From the NCBI RefSeq assembly GCF_014650495.1, contig NZ_BMVB01000003.1, positions 124,001 through 188,000 on the forward strand: a stretch of DNA of 64,000 nucleotides. The letters are read 5' to 3'. The notes under the pieces are model-generated. The model saw nothing but the letters and a program-made list of their open reading frames with translations, was not told the DNA's origin and made no database searches. Shown here one piece after another: positions 8,622 through 19,003 of the stretch. A program made the translations under genes and the position numbers. Every line of letters begins with the position of its first letter. The first letter of the stretch is position 1. The DNA is from Streptomyces cinnamoneus (GTDB taxonomy: Bacteria; Actinomycetota; Actinomycetes; Streptomycetales; Streptomycetaceae).

Positions 8622-9889
8622 GGCGGCGACTGGCGGCCGTCACCGGCATCGGGGTCGTCGCCCCCGGCGGAGTCGGCACGAAGGACTTCTGGGAACTGAT
8701 CACCTCGGGCCGGACCGCGACCCGCGGCATCACGCACTTCGACGCGTCGGGATTCCGGTCGAGGATCGCGGCCGAGGCGGACTTCGTGCCGGAGGACGTC
8801 GGCCTCGGCCCGTACGAGCGCACGCGCCTCGACCGGGCCGCCCAGTTCGCCCTCGCCTGCGCGCGGGAGGCCCTCGACGACGCCGGCCTCGCCCCGGGCC
8901 AACTGCCCCCGGAGCGGATGACGGTGAGCGTGGGCACGGCCGTGGGGGCCACCTGCACGCTGGAGGAGCAGTACGTGCGCGTCAGCTCGCGCGGTGAGCG
9001 GTGGGCCGTCGACCCGGCCCGGGCGGTGTCCTTCCTCTACGACGCGCTCGTACCCGGCTCCTTCGCCGCCGAGGTGGCCCGGTACGCGGGCGCCGAGGGG
9101 CCCGCCGCCGTGATCTCCACCGGCTGCACCTCCGGGCTCGACGCCGTCGCCCACGCCGCCGCCCTCATCGAGGACGGCACGGCCGACGCCGCGGTGACCG
9201 GGGCCACCGAGGCACCCATCTCGCCGATCACCGTGGCCTGCTTCGACGCCATCCGGGCCACCTCGGCCGGCAACGACAGCCCCGCGACCGCCTCCCGGCC
9301 CTTCGACCGGGAGCGGGACGGCTTCGTGCTCGGCGAGGGCGCGGCCTTCTTCGTCCTGGAGGAGCTCGCACACGCCCGGGCCCGGGGCGTCGTGCCGTAC
9401 TGCGTGATCGCCGGCCGGGCCGGCCGGGCCAACGCCTTCCACATGACCGGCCTGCGACCCGACGGGGAGGAGATGGCCGAGGCCATCCGCGTGGCGCTGC
9501 GGCAGTCCGGGCTGGCCCCGGAGGCCGTCGACTACGTCAACGCCCACGGCTCGGGCACCCGGCAGAACGACCGGCATGAGACGGCGGCCTTCAAGAAGTC
9601 GCTGGGCGAGCACGCGTACCGGGTGCCGGTCAGCTCGATCAAGTCCATGATCGGGCACTCGCTCGGCGCGATCGGCGCCATCGAGATCGCGGCCTGCGCC
9701 CTGACCATCACGCACGACCTCGTCCCGCCGACGGCCAACCTCCGCACCCCCGACCCGGAGTGCGACCTGGACTACGTCCCGCTCACCGCCCGCCGCCGGC
9801 GGGTGGACACCGCGCTGTGCGTGGGCAGCGGGTTCGGCGGGTTCCAGAGCGCCATGGTCCTGGCCACCCCGGAGGCACTGGCGGCATGA
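8618..9889 (+). CDS. Type II PKS ketosynthase alpha subunit
   Basis: 423 aa. The active-site segment is [16 protein letters not shown], with Cys in the normal place. The catalytic His residues lie in [15 protein letters not shown] and [12 protein letters not shown]. It forms a heterodimer with KS-beta and condenses malonyl units on the ACP into a poly-beta-ketone chain. Start GTG 8618 overlaps the cupin stop, and the stop overlaps the KS-beta ATG, so the two subunits are translationally coupled. Confidence 0.97.
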   Translation: MRRRLAAVTGIGVVAPGGVGTKDFWELITSGRTATRGITHFDASGFRSRIAAEADFVPEDVGLGPYERTRLDRAAQFALACAREALDDAGLAPGQLPPERMTVSVGTAVGATCTLEEQYVRVSSRGERWAVDPARAVSFLYDALVPGSFAAEVARYAGAEGPAAVISTGCTSGLDAVAHAAALIEDGTADAAVTGATEAPISPITVACFDAIRATSAGNDSPATASRPFDRERDGFVLGEGAAFFVLEELAHARARGVVPYCVIAGRAGRANAFHMTGLRPDGEEMAEAIRVALRQSGLAPEAVDYVNAHGSGTRQNDRHETAAFKKSLGEHAYRVPVSSIKSMIGHSLGAIGAIEIAACALTITHDLVPPTANLRTPDPECDLDYVPLTARRRRVDTALCVGSGFGGFQSAMVLATPEALAA

Positions 9890-11115
9890 GCACGAGCACC
9901 GTCGACACCACCGACGACGCCCCCGTCTTCACCGGCATCGGCGTCGTCGCGCCCAACGGCACGGGCACCGAGGAGTACTGGCGGGCCACCCTGGAGGGCA
10001 GGAGCGGCCTCGGACCGCTCACCGGGTTCGACACCGACGGCTACGACCTGCACGTCGCCGGACACGTCACCGGCTTCGACGCCACGCCCCACCTGCCCGC
10101 CCGGGTCCTGGCCGAGACCGACCGGTGGACCCGGATGGGCCTGGTCGCCGCCGGGTGGGCCCTCGCCGACGCGCACGCCGGGGCGGCCGGCTGGGACCCG
10201 TACGAGGTCTGCGTCATGACGGCCAGCTCCTCCGGCGGCAACGAACTGGGCCAGCGGGAGATCCAGAAGCTGTGGCACCAGGGCCCCGGCCAGGTGTCCG
10301 TCTACCAGTCCATCGGATGGTTCTACGCGGCCACCACCGGCCAGGCGTCGATCCGGCACGGCTTCAAGGGATCCTGCTCGGTGCTCGTGGCCGAGCAGGC
10401 CGGCGGCCTCGACGCCCTGGCGCAGGCCCGGCGCGCGCTGCGGGAGGGGCACCGCGCGGTGCTCACCGGCGGCACCGAGGCGCCGCTGTCCCCGTACGCC
10501 GTCACCTGCCAGCTCCCGACGGGCACGCTGTCACCGGCACGGGACCCGGCACGCGCCTACCTCCCCTTCGACGAGCGGGCCGCCGGCTGGGTGCCCGGCG
10601 AGGGCGGGGCGATGTTCGTACTGGAGCACCCGCGTGCGGCGGGGGAACGCGGGGCGCCCCACCGGTACGGCAGGCTGGCGGGCCACGCCGCGGGGTTCGC
10701 GCCGGACGGCGCCGGCCGCCGCGTGCTGGACAGGGTGGTGCGCCTGGCCCTCGACGACGCGGGGCTGCCCCCGGCGCACGTCGACGCGGTGTTCGCCGAC
10801 GCGAGCGCCCGGCCCGGGGCCGACGCCGACGAGTCGCGGGTACTCGCCGATGTCTTCGGGCCCCACGGCGTCCCCGTCACGGCGCCCAAGACCATGACCG
10901 GCCGGCTCTACGCCGGAGGCGCGGCCCTGGACGTGGCCGCCGCCCTGCTCGCGCTGCGCGACCAGGTCCTGCCGCCCACCGCAGGGGTACGGCGGCCGGC
11001 CGCGCACCACCGCCTCGACCTGGTCCTGCGGACCCGGCCGGCACGGCTGCGGAACGTCCTCGTCCTGGCCCGCGGAGAGGGGGGTTTCGTCTCGGCCTGC
11101 GTGCTGTCGCGCTGA
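9886..11115 (+). CDS. Type II PKS ketosynthase beta subunit (chain length factor)
   Basis: A 409-aa KS-like protein in which the active-site Cys is replaced by Gln ([15 protein letters not shown]), the hallmark of chain length factors. The glycine-rich [20 protein letters not shown] is conserved. CLF sets carbon-chain length in the KS/CLF tunnel and starts chain building by decarboxylating malonyl-ACP. The ACP gene follows after 50 bp. Confidence 0.97.
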   Translation: MSTSTVDTTDDAPVFTGIGVVAPNGTGTEEYWRATLEGRSGLGPLTGFDTDGYDLHVAGHVTGFDATPHLPARVLAETDRWTRMGLVAAGWALADAHAGAAGWDPYEVCVMTASSSGGNELGQREIQKLWHQGPGQVSVYQSIGWFYAATTGQASIRHGFKGSCSVLVAEQAGGLDALAQARRALREGHRAVLTGGTEAPLSPYAVTCQLPTGTLSPARDPARAYLPFDERAAGWVPGEGGAMFVLEHPRAAGERGAPHRYGRLAGHAAGFAPDGAGRRVLDRVVRLALDDAGLPPAHVDAVFADASARPGADADESRVLADVFGPHGVPVTAPKTMTGRLYAGGAALDVAAALLALRDQVLPPTAGVRRPAAHHRLDLVLRTRPARLRNVLVLARGEGGFVSACVLSR

Positions 11116-11161
11116 CACAGGAAGCGGAAAGAACGCCCAAGAACACGGAAGGACCCCTTGA

Positions 11162-12618
<1,457 letters not shown>

Positions 12619-12619
<1 letters not shown>

Positions 12620-13245
12620 TGGGACACTCCGTGCAGCCCGCCACCTTCCGTGCCGTCGTCTCCCTGCAACTGCGCCCCGGCACCGCGCCGGAGTTCGAGC
12701 AGACGTGGTCGAGGATCGCCGCCGACGTCCGCACCCAGCCGGCCAACCGCGGACAGTGGCTGGTGGCCGACACCGGCGACCCGGAGCGCTACGAGATCGT
12801 GAGCGACTGGCAGGACGAGGAGTCCTTCCGCGCGTTCGAGCGCAGCGAGGCCCACCAGGGCCACCGGAGCCTGCTCGCGCCGTACCGCAAGGACGTCTCC
12901 ATGCGTACCTACGTCGTCCGCAGGACTGTGGCACCCGTGGCGCGGCCCGCCGACGCCGAGGTGTACGTGCTGGTCCCGGCGAGCGCCGAGCACGCCGAGG
13001 ACGTACTGGGCACCTACCGGGGCATCAGCGGCGAACTGGCGGGCACGCCGGGGCTGGCGTTCAACGCCCTGCTGCGGGACGTCGACGACCCGCGGCGTTA
13101 CGCCGTGCTGAGCCGGTGGAGCGGGCTGGAGGCCCTGCGGGCGTTCGAGACCGACGGCCGCCACGACGCCACCGCGCCGTTGCGCCGGCACCGGGACGAC
13201 GCGGCGCCGGCACGCACCTTCGAGGTCGTGGACTCCCATGGGTGA
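12619..13245 (+). CDS. Double ABM-domain (antibiotic biosynthesis monooxygenase) protein
   Basis: 208 aa containing two tandem ferredoxin-like ABM domains: residues about 8-90 (FRAVVSLQLRPGTAPEF... ERYEIVSDWQDEESFRAFERSE) and about 112-200 (EVYVLVPASAEHAEDVLG... RYAVLSRWSGLEALRAFET). Related proteins are cofactor-free anthrone-type oxygenases in aromatic polyketide pathways. The ATG overlaps the previous stop by one base (TGATG). Role inferred: oxidation of an aromatic intermediate to a quinone. Confidence 0.85.
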
Positions 13246-14182
13246 CCGGGGACCCGGCGCCGGCCCGGTGGAGGATCCCGTCGTCCTGGTGACCGGGGCG
13301 ACGGGGCGTCAGGGGGGCGCCGTCACCAAGGCGCTGCGCCGGGCCGGCCACCGGGTGCGGGGCATGACCCGGTCGCCGGAGGGGGCGCGCGCCACGTACC
13401 TGGCCTCGCGCGGGGTGGAGGTGGTGCGCGGTGACCTGACCGATCCCGCGTCGGTGGCGGCCGCGGCGAAGGGGTGCGCGGCCGCGTTCCTGGTCACCGG
13501 CCTGGACGGGGGCCCGGAGCAGGAGGTACGGGCGGGGCTGGCCGCGCTGGAGGGAATCCTGGCGGCGGGGCGGGCGCACACGGTGCTGGCCTCGGTGGCG
13601 TCCTGCGACCGCGACACCGGCGTCCCGCACTTCGACAGCAAGTGGCGGCTGGAGGAGGCGCTCCGGTCGAGCGGTCTGCCGTTCACGGTCGTGGCCCCGG
13701 TGTTCTTCATGGAGAACCCCAGGCCGTCGCTCGCGGCCACCGGCGGCCGGGTCCTGGCCTCGCCGCTGCCGCCGGACCGGCCGCTGCAGCAGGTCTGCCT
13801 GGAGGACATCGGGCAGTTCGTGCGGTGGGTCGTGGAGCATCCCGCGTCGTCGCTGGGGCGGCGGTTCGAGATCGCCGGTGACGAGCTCACCGGGGAGCGG
13901 GCGGCCGAGGTGCTCGGCCGGGTGACCGGTCGGCCCGTCACCTACCGGCCGCTGGAGCCGGACCCGCGGATGCTGGGCGCCGACATCGCCGCGATGTTCC
14001 GGTGGCTGGCGAACGAGGGCTACGGAGTGGACGTGCCGGGGCTGCACCGGCGCGTCCCGGAGGTGGGCTGGCACTCCTTCGAGGAGTGGGCCCGGGGCCG
14101 GGAGTGGCCGGGGGACGCGGGGCCGGGCGGGCCGGGCGGGCCGGGCGGGCCGGGCGGGCCGGGCGGGCCGGGCGGGCCCTAG
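13238..14182 (+). CDS. NmrA-like NAD(P)-binding protein with Gly-Gly-Pro tail
   Basis: 314 aa; an atypical SDR with TGATGRQGGAVTKALRRAGH at the N-terminus, GDLTDPASVAAA and a central VAPVFFMENP. NmrA-like proteins are redox sensors or reductases. Members in polyketide clusters are often quinone- or carbonyl-reducing enzymes. It overlaps the ABM gene by 8 nt and is the last gene of the plus-strand biosynthetic operon. The C-terminus ends in about six GGP triplets encoded by a 9-bp tandem repeat, which is probably dispensable and variable in length. Confidence 0.85.
   Translation: MGDRGPGAGPVEDPVVLVTGATGRQGGAVTKALRRAGHRVRGMTRSPEGARATYLASRGVEVVRGDLTDPASVAAAAKGCAAAFLVTGLDGGPEQEVRAGLAALEGILAAGRAHTVLASVASCDRDTGVPHFDSKWRLEEALRSSGLPFTVVAPVFFMENPRPSLAATGGRVLASPLPPDRPLQQVCLEDIGQFVRWVVEHPASSLGRRFEIAGDELTGERAAEVLGRVTGRPVTYRPLEPDPRMLGADIAAMFRWLANEGYGVDVPGLHRRVPEVGWHSFEEWARGREWPGDAGPGGPGGPGGPGGPGGPGGP
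14121..14178 (+). repeat. 9-bp tandem repeat (GGCCGGGCG), about 6.4 copies
   Basis: Six perfect copies and a partial seventh lie at the very 3' end of the NmrA-like gene and encode repeated Gly-Gly-Pro just before the TAG stop. The array is in frame (9 bp), so copy-number change would alter tail length only. It is a likely slippage site. Confidence 0.9.
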
Positions 14183-14195
14183 CCGGCGGCGGCGC

Positions 14196-14807
14196 TCAGC
14201 GGGGGGAGATCAGCGGCATGAGGACCTCGTCCACGATCCGCTCGATCTCCTCCCGCGAGATGACGGCGTCCTCGCTGGCCAGGTGGTGGAGGACGAGGGC
14301 GGGGCCGGTCCGGGCGACGAGGGGTGAGGACGTGCCCGGGCGTGCCTGGCCCCGGGCGACGGCGCGGTCGAGCACCTCGGCGATGAGTTCGGTGCGCGGC
14401 CGCAGCACTTTCTCGCGGACCATGCGGACGAACTCGGGGTCCTGCCGGGTCCCGGCCAGCAGCATGCGCACGGCGGAACCCGTGGGGGTGGTCGTCGAGG
14501 CGGCCATGCGCTGGAGCAGATCGACCAGGTCGTCGCGGACCGAACCGGTGTCGGGGGCCTTGCCGGGGTCGCCCGCGAAGTGCCGCAGCGCGTCCAGCAC
14601 GAGGTCGTCCTTGCCGGCCCAGCGCCGGTAGAGGACGGCCTTGCCGGTCTGCGCGGCCGCGGCCACGCCCTCCATCGTCACGCCCTGGTAGCCGTGCTCG
14701 TACAGCTGGCCGACGACGGCCTCGAAGATGGCCGCCTGGAGTTCGGCGCCGTACCGCCGTATCTGCCGTCCGGTCCCGGCGGCCGTCCGGCCGGTGCTGG
14801 CTGACAT
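14196..14807 (-). CDS. TetR-family repressor
   Basis: About 203 aa with an N-terminal TetR HTH (YQGVTMEGVAAAAQTGKAVLYRRW) and a helical ligand domain. ATG at 14807 follows AGGTGAG at good distance; a GTG at 14810 is adjacent. It is divergent from the MFS exporter with a long inverted repeat between them. This is the classical local repressor-exporter pair, in which the polyketide or an intermediate could be the inducer. Confidence 0.9.
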   Translation of the reverse strand: MSASTGRTAAGTGRQIRRYGAELQAAIFEAVVGQLYEHGYQGVTMEGVAAAAQTGKAVLYRRWAGKDDLVLDALRHFAGDPGKAPDTGSVRDDLVDLLQRMAASTTTPTGSAVRMLLAGTRQDPEFVRMVREKVLRPRTELIAEVLDRAVARGQARPGTSSPLVARTGPALVLHHLASEDAVISREEIERIVDEVLMPLISPR

Positions 14808-14891
14808 CACTCGCTCACCTCTCGCGGACGGGCGCCCGGGGCTGCCGGGCCGTCGGGGCTCCGGGCCCTTGAAGCACGGAAAAGACTAACG

Positions 14892-14950
14892 GCGGAACAC
14901 AAGAGACGGTACCGTTCCCTGAGGAGACGCGTGCGTCTCTTACGTTCCGC
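14892..14950. promoter_or_regulatory. TetR operator region: 17-bp imperfect inverted repeat with inner palindromes
   Basis: GCGGAACACAAGAGACG (14892-14908) pairs with CGTCTCTTACGTTCCGC (14934-14950) with 15 of 17 matches. Inside are the palindromes ACGGTACCGT (14906-14915) and GAGACGC-GT-GCGTCTC (14924-14939). The element fills the TetR/MFS intergenic region, so it is the best candidate for the repressor binding site, possibly for two dimers. Binding is inferred. Confidence 0.7.
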
Positions 14951-14973
14951 TGGAGGTCCTGGAGGTCCCCCGA

Positions 14974-16425
14974 ATGACGTCCGTATCCCGGCCCCCCGTC
15001 GAGAGCGCCCCCGAGGCGTCCCGGCGGCACCGGCCCGGTATCGCCCTGCTGCTGATCGCCACCGCGCAGATCATGGTCGTGCTGGACGCGACGATCGTGA
15101 ACATCGCGCTGCCGAGCATGCAAGCCGCCCTGGACATGGACACCGTCGGCCTGTCCTGGGTGGTGAACGCCTACACCCTGGCGTTCGGCGGGCTCCTGCT
15201 GCTCGGTGGCCGCACCGGTGACGTGCTCGGCCGCCGGCGGGTGTTCATCGCCGCGTGCACGCTGTTCGTCCTGGCCTCCCTGCTGTGCGGCCTCGCGCCC
15301 TCCGTCGGCTGGCTGATCGCCGCCCGCGCCCTGCAGGGTGCCTGTGCGGCCGGCATCTCGCCCACCGCACTGGCGATGATCAGCTCCAACTTCGAGGAGG
15401 GCGAGGCGCGCAACAAGGCGCTGGGCACGTTCGCGGCCGTCTCCGGCGCGGGTGCCGCGGTGGGCCTGCTGGCCGGCGGCCTCCTCACCTCGTGGCTGTC
15501 GTGGCGCTGGGTCTTCTTCGTCAACATCCCCATCGGCGCGGCCGTCGCCCTGCTCGCGCCGCTGTTCCTGCGCGGCTCCGCGCCGCAGCGCCAGTCCTTC
15601 GACGTGGCCGGCGCGCTGACCTCGGCCCTGGGGGTGACGGCGCTGGTCTACGGGCTGGCGACCACCGAGTCGGACACCGGGTCCTCCTCCTGGGCCGCGC
15701 CGGTCGCGTTCGTCGCCGCCGCGGTGCTGCTCCCGGCGTTCGTGCTGCTGGAGCGGCGCCGGCGGCACCCGCTCACCCCGGTGGGCCTGTTCACCGTGCG
15801 CGACCGGGCGGGGGCGCTGGTCATCATGGCCTGTACGGGTGCGTCGGTGATCGGGTTCTTCTTCTTCCTGACGCAGTTCGTGCAGGAGGTGCTGGAGTAC
15901 AGCGCGTTGCGGGCCGGGTTCGCCTTCTTCCCCGTGGCCATGGCGATCGGCATCGTCGCGCAGGTGTCCTCGGCGTTCATCCGGAGGACGGGGCCGCGGC
16001 CGTTCCTCATCGCGGGTGCCCTGCTGTCGACCGTCAGCTTCCTGTGGCTCTCCCAGGTCTCCCTGTCCTCCGGCTACCTGACGGGCGTGTTCGGGCCGGG
16101 CGTGATCTTCGGTGCCTCCATGGGCTGCCTGTTCCCGCCGCTGACCGTCCTGGCCCTGTCCCGGGTACCGGGACAGGACGCGGGGGCGGCGTCGGGCGTG
16201 CTCAACGTCACCCAGCAGGTGGGCGGTTCGCTGGGGCTGGCGGGCCTGGTCGCCGTGTTCACGGCCGTGACCGGAGGGGTGCACGGGCCGGCCGAGCTAG
16301 TTCAGGGCATGGACCGGGTGGGCCTGGTGGCCGTGGCACTCAGCCTCACGTCCCTCGTCGTCGCCCTCTTCGTGGTCACCATGAAGCCGGCCGACGTCGA
16401 CGAGGCCGCCCTGACCGCCCTTTGA
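14974..16425 (+). CDS. MFS exporter, DHA2 (EmrB/QacA) type, 14-TM
   Basis: A 483-aa drug:H+ antiporter-2-like protein. It shows motif D1 (LDATIVNIALPSMQ), motif A (GGRTGDVLGRRRVF), motif C-like GAGAAVGLLAGGLL and about 14 hydrophobic segments. GGAGGT occurs twice just upstream of the ATG. It sits in the plasma membrane and probably exports the polyketide. Its 3' end overlaps the convergent LuxR-type gene by 129 bp. Confidence 0.93.
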   Translation: MTSVSRPPVESAPEASRRHRPGIALLLIATAQIMVVLDATIVNIALPSMQAALDMDTVGLSWVVNAYTLAFGGLLLLGGRTGDVLGRRRVFIAACTLFVLASLLCGLAPSVGWLIAARALQGACAAGISPTALAMISSNFEEGEARNKALGTFAAVSGAGAAVGLLAGGLLTSWLSWRWVFFVNIPIGAAVALLAPLFLRGSAPQRQSFDVAGALTSALGVTALVYGLATTESDTGSSSWAAPVAFVAAAVLLPAFVLLERRRRHPLTPVGLFTVRDRAGALVIMACTGASVIGFFFFLTQFVQEVLEYSALRAGFAFFPVAMAIGIVAQVSSAFIRRTGPRPFLIAGALLSTVSFLWLSQVSLSSGYLTGVFGPGVIFGASMGCLFPPLTVLALSRVPGQDAGAASGVLNVTQQVGGSLGLAGLVAVFTAVTGGVHGPAELVQGMDRVGLVAVALSLTSLVVALFVVTMKPADVDEAALTAL

Positions 16426-17067
16426 GGAGTTCGACGAGACCGTCAGGTGGCGGTCGGCGAAGACGCCCGCCTCCACGCGGTTGCGGGCACCGATCTTCCG
16501 CATGGCTTGCGAGAGGTACTTCTTCACACTGGCCTCGGAGACGTGCATGGCTTCCGCGATCTCGGCGTTGCCCAGCCCCCGGGGCAGATGGGCCAGGGCG
16601 GTCCGCTCCTGGGGGGTCAGCCCGGTGACGGAGACCGGCGGCGGGGCCGGGCGACCGGCCCCGTGCCGGTCGACGGGGGCGGCCGGGTAGACGGCGACGC
16701 CCCCGCCACCCACGAGGGAGACGGCATGAACGAGCACCGTCGCCGGCGCGCAGGAGGCGAGCAGACCGCGCACGGCCGGGCAGCACCGGTGCAGCGTCGG
16801 GGCGGCCACCCCGGCGGAGTGCAGCAGAACGAGCCCCAGCCGCTCGGCGAGTTCGGAGATCCCCGGCTCCAGGAAGGCGGCGGCGGCCTGCGGGCTCATA
16901 CGGCTGACGTTCAGCACCACCACATCGGGGCGCAGGGTCTCGGCCATGCCGGGGAGGGCGCGGCTCGTGGCGGAGTCCCCGACCACGGACAGCCCGGGGG
17001 CCGACCGCAGGATGGAGACGAGTCCGGACCTGGATATGTGCTCCTCGTCGATGACGATCACTTTCAT
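16297..17067 (-). CDS. LuxR/NarL-type response regulator-like protein
   Basis: 256 aa. The N-terminal receiver-like domain (KVIVIDEEHISRSGLVSIL, VVVLNVSRM) has an Asn (VLNVS) at the position of the phosphorylated Asp, so it may be an atypical, phosphorylation-independent regulator. The C-terminal LuxR HTH is clear (LTPQERTALAHLPRG, NAEIAEAMHVSEASVKKYLS). No histidine kinase is adjacent. ATG 17067 follows GGGAACGGG. The last 40 or so residues are coded opposite the end of the MFS gene and are low-complexity, so the functional protein probably ends near the HTH. Confidence 0.88.
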   Translation of the reverse strand: MKVIVIDEEHISRSGLVSILRSAPGLSVVGDSATSRALPGMAETLRPDVVVLNVSRMSPQAAAAFLEPGISELAERLGLVLLHSAGVAAPTLHRCCPAVRGLLASCAPATVLVHAVSLVGGGGVAVYPAAPVDRHGAGRPAPPPVSVTGLTPQERTALAHLPRGLGNAEIAEAMHVSEASVKKYLSQAMRKIGARNRVEAGVFADRHLTVSSNSSKGGQGGLVDVGRLHGDHEEGDDEGREAECHGHQAHPVHALN

Positions 17068-17085
17068 TCCCGTTCCCCCGTGACT

Positions 17086-17113
17086 GTGCTGTCGTGACGG
17101 TGCTGTCGTGACG
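17086..17113. repeat. Perfect 14-bp tandem direct repeat
   Basis: GTGCTGTCGTGACG occurs twice head to tail, 19 to 46 bp upstream of the LuxR-type ATG. Direct repeats at this distance from a regulator gene often serve as binding sites for LuxR- or SARP-type activators. Here only the repeat itself is seen. Confidence 0.6.
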
Positions 17114-17201
17114 GTTCGGTCGACATGCGGGTGACGTGCGGGCGATGTCAACCTACATATCCTCAAACGCAGTCCGTAAGTGATCGGGAGTGGCGCAATT
17201 C

Positions 17202-17241
17202 GGCCAATATTTGTACTGATCATGGAATATGATCATTGGCC
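17202..17241. promoter_or_regulatory. AT-rich compound inverted repeat
   Basis: GGCCAAT (17202-17208) pairs with ATTGGCC (17235-17241). TGATCAT (17217-17223) pairs with ATGATCA (17229-17235) around GGAAT. The two dyads have different centres and overlap. The site is about 135-175 bp upstream of the LuxR-type start and is a candidate regulator binding site. Confidence 0.45.
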
Positions 17242-17556
17242 CTTTGTCATCCCCCCTGCCCCGGGGTGACCGTGTGCCGGAAGTGGAACGCGTGGCCCGG
17301 ACGGCAGAGCCGCCCCGGGCGCGGACCACGTTTCGGCCACGGTGAGGTGCACGGCTTCGGTGCGTCACGGAAGTGGCCGGTCCCCGCCTTGTCCGACGCA
17401 GCGCGGCGGACTCGGCCGTTCCCCGGCGCGGCCGGGCCGGGGCGGGGCTGCTACTGGCCGAAGGGGTCCTGCGGCCCCCACCCCACGTCCACGAACCGCT
17501 TGCCGATCCGCCGGTATCCGGGCGAGCGTGTCCCGGCGCGGGCCGAAGAGCAGGGT

Positions 17557-18865
17557 CTATTGCCTGATCTCAAGGTCCCGGGCCGGGAAGGCGTCGTCGT
17601 CCCGCTGCGCGCTGGCCTCGTTGTAGACCTCGGCGAGCACGGCGGGCATCCCCGCGTAGTTCATCGCCCGCAGCACCCGGTCGCGCAGCCCCGCCCAGTC
17701 GATGGCGCTGTCGTCGACCGCCGACTGACCGGACATCCGCTTCAGCTCGGCCCGGGCGGCCGTGATCCGGCGGGAGTTCGACCGCCGTGGCGGCTACCTG
17801 TGCCATCCACGTGCCGCGGATCCTCGTACTGGTCGGAGTCCTTCGCCTTGTCCGTGCTCTGGTTGAGGTTCTTGGGGTCGTGGGTGGAATTGATCTGCTG
17901 CTCGCTGACCGCGTGGCCGGTCACCTGCCGGTAGGTCTCCAGGGGGGACGAGGAAGGACCGCACCAGTGACGTGGTCTGCGCCGTGGGTGCGCCGGAGCC
18001 GCTCGGAGGCCGCGCGGTTCTTCTGGCCCTGATAGGTGCGCATGCAGTGCATCGACCGCCGGGGACGGCCCATGTTGAGCCAGGCGGAACCCTCTTGGTT
18101 GCGGAAGTCGACGGCCCCGTCGCCCTGCTGGTGCACGTCCTTGTGACGGCCGGCACTCATGACCGGCGCGAAGACCGTCTGGTAGACGCGGACACAGGTC
18201 TCGCCGCCGTGCTCCTCGACGTCGATGTCGCCGCGATTGGTGAGGGAGGTCCTGCCGCCCGCCTCCACGGCGTAGCTGGCTTCCTGGTGGATCACCCTCT
18301 GTACGGTGAAGGAGGTGGCGTGCCGACCGGACGGGACCGCCGCGTCGATGGTCCCGCCGAGTGGCGGTGTCGGCCCGCTCGTCGCCCGGAGCGCGTTCTC
18401 CTCGGCGGCGCGTTCGTCGCGGTCGTGCGGATGGCCGATCCGGAGCCCCGCCCCGTTGTCGGTGCCGACGACCGGGCCCTGCCGCTGCTGGACGACGGGG
18501 GTGAGCTCGTGGGCGAGGGTGTGCTCGTCCACCGGGCCGTCCCCGATGACGACGTGGTCGCCGGAGGTGTAGGCACGGGCGCCCAGTTCGGCGGCGGAGC
18601 GCCTGGCGGTGGCGTCGGAGTGCAGCCGCACGTCGGAGAAGTCGGCGCCGAGGCGGGCCTCCATCTCCGACCGCAGCCGATCGGCGAGGGGGCGTCCCGG
18701 GGAAGCGAGGGCCTGTTGGACGTGGCGGGCGACGGCCGCGTTCCCGGCGGCGCGCTGCCGGGCGAGGAGGCCATCCGGCGACAGCGGCGGCGAGACCGGG
18801 ACGGCGCGTGCCGCAGCCTTCTTCTCGATGGGACCGGCGTCACTGGCAGGGCGGTGCGCACGCAT
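17557..18865 (-). pseudogene. DUF4157-type eCIS-associated protein, interrupted by two frameshifts
   Basis: From ATG 18865 the frame encodes an N-terminal RQRAAGNAAVARHV motif, then a DUF4157 domain (about residues 45-150: GADFSDVRLHSDATARRSA, GTDNGAGLRIGHPHDRDERA). It stops at 17921. The coding signal continues in a second frame (ETYRQVTGHAVSEQQINS, DSDQYEDPRHVDG) and then a third (RITAARAELKRMSGQSAVDD, VLRAMNYAGMPAVLAEVY), ending at 17557. The first break sits at a run of six G (17942-17947), the second near 17780-17800. One added base at each would restore the frame. The usual zinc motif HELTH reads HELTP, so a metal ligand is lost as well. DUF4157 is known to be enriched near eCIS loci. 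Confidence 0.75.
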
Positions 18866-19003
18866 GGCGGGACTCTCTCCGTGTGGCCTTCCTTCGGGAT
18901 GTGCGCGGAAGGTGTGCCGGACGGCCGCCCCGCCGTGTTGGTGCGGCTTCCGCCCGGGGCAGAGTAGAGGGAGCCGCACCCGCCCCCATGGGAGGACGTC
19001 GTC

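Larger units (their letters stand above)
17068..17556. other. Non-coding stretch upstream of the LuxR-type gene
   Basis: Roughly 490 bp without a supportable gene. The part nearest the LuxR gene holds a tandem repeat. The 17155-17245 part is unusually AT-rich for this DNA and holds inverted repeats, as expected for promoter DNA. The remainder (17250-17556) is GC-rich, lies beyond the 3' end of the DUF4157 pseudogene and shows nothing recognisable. Confidence 0.6.

Noticed and set aside
14121-14178. Array considered as a CRISPR or minisatellite element
   Set aside because: Period of 9 bp, in frame and without spacers; it is a coding tandem repeat.
17153-17368. 71-aa minus-strand frame in the LuxR upstream region
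   Set aside because: Start is in GC-rich shadow-like sequence and the end crosses the AT-rich promoter-like repeats; no support.
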